DNA of 60,000 nt, from positions 16,370,001-16,430,000 of the forward strand of contig CM060734.1 of assembly GCA_030704615.1 (NCBI GenBank), read 5' to 3'. Position numbers and translations under genes: made by a program. Of the stretch, positions 57,199-60,000 are shown piece by piece. How positions within the stretch are numbered: the first letter of the stretch is position 1; the number at the start of each line of letters is the position of its first letter. A model generated the notes under the pieces. The model did no database searches, was not told where the DNA came from, and saw only the letters and a program-made list of their open reading frames with translations. Origin of the DNA: Takakia lepidozioides (Eukaryota; Streptophyta; Takakiopsida; Takakiales; Takakiaceae).

Positions 57199-58279
57199 TT
57201 GCCGATTCCAGAGGGGACTTGGGAAAGCGTCTCGATGGATTTCATGACTGCTATGCCGCTGTCAAAAGGATTCGATGCAATCATGGTGGTGGTGGATAGG
57301 TTCAGTAAAATGGGCCATTTCATCCCCACCAAGGAGACGGCAACGGTGCAGGAGACAGGGCGACTTTACTTCGCCCACATCTTAAAGCATCATGGAGTTC
57401 CGAAGGATATTGTCTCGGACCGCGATCCAAAGTTTACGAGTAAATTTTGGAGGACACTTTGGAAGAAGATGGGGACAAGGCTGAAGATGAGCACCGCCTT
57501 CCGACCTACGACCGACGGCCAAACGGAAAGAGTGAATTCCGTAGTGAAGCAGATCTTGCGGAATTACGTGTCGGAAGACCAATCAGACTGGGTGGAACAC
57601 TTAGATGCGGTAGAGTTCTGTTATAATAACACAAAACACTCCGCAACGGGAGTTTCCCCTTTCGTATTGGTCTATGGAAAAGCACCTCTGGTGCCGACAA
57701 GTTGGGCCGCCCAAGACGTTGAGGAACCGGCAGTAGCGGCGGTACTGGAAGAACGCGAGCGTTTGTTGAAGCTCGCAAAGTACAACATTGCCAAAGCTAG
57801 GAAACGGTATGAAAGACAGACGAATTGGAAGCGGAGGGAAGTGAAGTTTGAGGCAGGCACGGAGGTCTGGTTGAACATCAAGAATTTCCGACTACCTCCG
57901 GAAGTGAGTCCAAAGTTCGTACCTCCGTATGCGGGACCCTTTCGCATCCGGAAGGTTATGAATGAGGATGTGTATGAATTGGAGCTGCCGGCAAACAGCA
58001 AGGTGCATCCAGTATTCCACGTCTCCCTTTTGAAGCCTTACTTCAAAGATGAAGCGCGTCCGAATCGGCATCAAGTGTTGCGTTCGCCACCTGTGCTGTT
58101 GGATCATGAAAATGAACCTGAGTACGAGGTGGTTCAAGAACCGAGAAATGGAGTATCTCGTCAAATGGAAGGGCTATCATCATGTGGAGGCATCTTGGGT
58201 GCGTGCCTCAGAAATGGGAAACGCATCCGAGGCGGTTGCAGTTTTTGAAGGGCGACCTCAAAAGCGGAAGAAGCGTTGA
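57199..58279 (+). pseudogene. G2 integrase core and chromodomain
   Basis: The catalytic triad is visible in SMDFMTAMPLSKG (Asp), VSDRDPKFTSKFW (Asp) and RPTTDGQTERVNSV (Glu). The C-terminal part has PYAGPFRIRKVMNEDVYELELP and HPVFHVSLLKPYF. The chromodomain (EYLVKWKGYHHVEASW) is at 58150-58200 but one frame over because of a shift near 58140. Chromodomains direct integration towards heterochromatin, fitting the nested position. Confidence 0.9.
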
Positions 58280-59182
58280 TGGGGACATCAACCTTGGAGC
58301 GTGGGGAGGAAATGCATGCTTAGCCCGGCTTAGCTAGCTCAGGAATCCGATTGCAAAAACTTGTATTGTACAAAAATTTGTTATAAAGGAAATGGGTTCC
58401 AAATGTTGTGCGTCCTATTTTGTTTGGAATGGTGATGCATGGTGTGGTTGGCTAGTGTGTAGAATGCATGCTAGCTTACAAAAGTGGGAGAGGTAAATTG
58501 GGTTAATCGTGTGTTTGCGCAGTGCCGAAATCGGGTGACTCCCATCCAAGGGGCAAGGAAACATGCGCCTTCTTTGGGAGTTCTCGTGCTAGTGCGCACC
58601 TGGCGCGTGCTCGTACTATAACTGCGCTACCGAGGTGGTTGCCTTGTAGTGCGGGCTAACGCGGAAGCTACGTGCTTCCGTTCACGTACTATAATCGTTA
58701 GCCTCGGGACGAAGTCGTAGTGCGGCTTCGACGTGTTCCCATACCTCAGGCCAGCATTCCAAGACAGACCCAATTGTAGTGATTGGGGCGCACGGTTGGT
58801 TCAAGGTTATCTCCTAGTCAAAGGGGGTTCGAGGTGAACCCTTGCTCAAGGTGATGCCAAAAGCGGCATCATGAGCGGTCGCAAGCAATGTTGTTGCAGT
58901 GTGGCGATTCGATCCTCGGGGAGGATCGTTCCTTGGCCTTGAAGTAGGCCAAGAAGAGTGCACTGGGAGGAGCTTGAGAGGCTCCACCCTTGGCCGGGAC
59001 TTGGAGGAAGTCGGCCGAACTAGCTAGTGGAGAGTAGAGTCAAGTGTGGGGTTTGGTTCTTTGCCATGGGACGCCATGGTACGGAAACAAACTCCTTGAT
59101 GTGGGATGCCACAACTTGGATGTTCGTTTCCACAAAATGTACAAGCCGATGAGGACATCGACTCCCTGTTGGTAGGGGTGTG
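58280..59182 (+). other. G2 3' non-coding region with stem-loops
   Basis: No gene is seen. Perfect or near-perfect hairpins lie at 58662-58680 (CGGAAGC...GCTTCCG) and 58710-58730 (CGAAG...CTTCG), between two copies of GTACTATAA. The polypurine-like GGTAGGGGTG directly before the 3' LTR is a weak tract. Confidence 0.5.
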
Positions 59183-59402
59183 TGTCGCGGCCCTTTGCCT
59201 TGAGGGCAGGGGGTCGGGACACAAGAGGGGCTGCCCCTGTGGTGGGGGCAGTGGCAGTGGCAGCGATAGGTATGGGGGGCTGAAGCACCCTTGAGTGCCC
59301 AAGCTCCAAGTTGGCTCGGCGGCCAGGTTGGGAGTTAGGCGCGCGCATCAAGCGAGTAACTATGACTTGAGGGGGGAGCTTACCGAAGTGAGGTGCGTGA
59401 CA
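59183..59402 (+). repeat. G2 3' LTR, internally deleted
   Basis: Starts TGTCGCGG and ends GTGACA. Relative to the 5' LTR, about 510 bases are missing between GAGTGCCCAA and GCTCCAAG, removing the TATA region. Both LTR ends are kept, so it is a true LTR, not a truncation. Confidence 0.88.
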
Positions 59403-59407
59403 AGCGG
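59403..59407 (+). repeat. Target-site duplication of G2, right
   Basis: AGCGG, matching 52963-52967. Confidence 0.92.
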
Positions 59408-60000
59408 TGTTGGAAGAACGCGAGCATTTGTTGGAGGTCACAAAGTACAACATTGCCAAAGCTAGGAAACGGTATGAGCGGCAGGCAAATCGGAAGCGGA
59501 GGGAAGTTAAGTTTGAGGCAGGCACGGAGGTCTGGTTGAACATCAAGAATTTTTGACTACCTCCGAAAGTGAGTCCGAAGTTCGTACTCCCATATGCGGG
59601 GCCTTTTCGCATCCGGAAGGTTATGAATGAGAATGTTTATGAGTTAGAGCTGCCGACAGACAGCAAAGTACATCCAGTATTCCACGTTTCCCTTTTTAAG
59701 CCTTACTTCAAAGATGAGGCGCGTCCGAATCGGCATCAAGTGTTGCGTCCGCCACCTGTGTTGTTGGATCATGAAAATGAACCTGAGTACGAGGTGAAGT
59801 CGAGGAGGTTCAAGAATCGAGAAACGGAGTATCTCGTGAAATAGAAGGGCTATCATCAAGTGGATGCAACTTGGGTGCGTGCCTCAGAAATGGGAAACGC
59901 ATCCGATGCGGTTGCAGCTTTTGAAGGGCGACCTCAAAAGTGGAAGAAACGTTGATGGGGACATTAACCTTGGATCGTGGGGGAGGAAATGCATGCTTAG
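59408..60000 (+). pseudogene. G1 integrase C-terminus and chromodomain, last piece
   Basis: G1 coding resumes after the G2 insertion with YNIAKARKRYERQANRKRRE, a TGA in NF*LPPKVS near 59553, PYAGPFRIRKVMNENVYELE, HPVFHVSLFKPYF, and a chromodomain near 59815-59870 with a TAG before KGYHQVDATW. The pol stop TGA is at 59953. The same GGAGGAAATGCATGC sequence that follows G2 pol is present at the window edge. Confidence 0.9.

Larger units (their letters stand above)
52968..59402 (+). mobile_element. Ty3/gypsy chromovirus G2, complete insertion
   Basis: Structure: 5' LTR 52968-53693, primer site, gag, pol, integrase with chromodomain, 3' LTR 59183-59402. AGCGG is duplicated at 52963-52967 and 59403-59407, and G1 sequence continues across the insertion, so the ends are exact. 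G2 is younger than G1. Internal stops and frameshifts (54920, 55185, 56372, 56625, 57193, about 58140) leave it non-autonomous. Confidence 0.95.

Noticed and set aside
5777-60000. tRNA or rRNA genes
   Set aside because: No cloverleaf or rRNA-like sequence was recognised on either strand by eye.

Overview
This window is nuclear DNA of a plant with a repeat-rich genome. The evidence is chromodomain-bearing Ty3/gypsy elements, an initiator-Met-tRNA primer site, a CACTA transposon with a TNP2-type transposase, GT-AG introns, telo-box motifs and pyrimidine-rich TATA promoters. I see no convincing ordinary host gene, tRNA, rRNA or CRISPR. The Penelope-like reverse transcriptase may hint at a non-flowering plant, but that is inference and the species cannot be fixed. 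Most coding regions are broken by stops or frameshifts.

Layout. 1-650: integrase end of a Ty3/gypsy element (G3), on the - strand. 651-1743: a CACTA terminal fragment. 1744-5776: 5' two thirds of a chromovirus (G1), - strand. 5777-11790: 5' part of G3, + strand. 11791-13731: a spliced - strand gene, probably the accessory ORF of the CACTA element. 13977-21699: a retroelement with 1,745-bp direct repeats, a gag-like ORF and a Penelope-like RT. 21822-39243: exactly eight 2,178-bp tandem units. 39244-43720: a third, diverged 1.74-kb repeat plus LINE fragments. 43721-52260: CACTA transposon with a SET-domain gene and TNP2 transposase. 52261-60000: 3' part of G1, interrupted by a complete younger chromovirus (G2, 52968-59402, 5-bp target duplication AGCGG).

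The main result is structural. Turning 651-11783 around would rejoin the two halves of G3 and put the 5' half of G1 in the same orientation as its 3' half at 52261. The two G1 halves are then separated only by CACTA ends that carry the same 3-bp ATG duplication at the same G1 site. The simplest reading is that G1 was hit by a very large CACTA or CACTA-ended composite (about 41.6 kb), and that one inversion later broke both retrotransposons. Two smaller inversions (about 1.6 kb inside the Penelope-like RT gene; 234 bp inside the G1 integrase) also restore coding continuity when reversed.

The candidate undescribed system is the retroelement family at 13.98-43.3 kb. Its long repeats carry their own TATA promoter and a three-exon ORF with phase-consistent introns. 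An interleaved stem (pseudoknot) precedes its right repeat. A diverged version of the repeat, fused to a LINE RT C-terminus, has been amplified into the eight-unit array.
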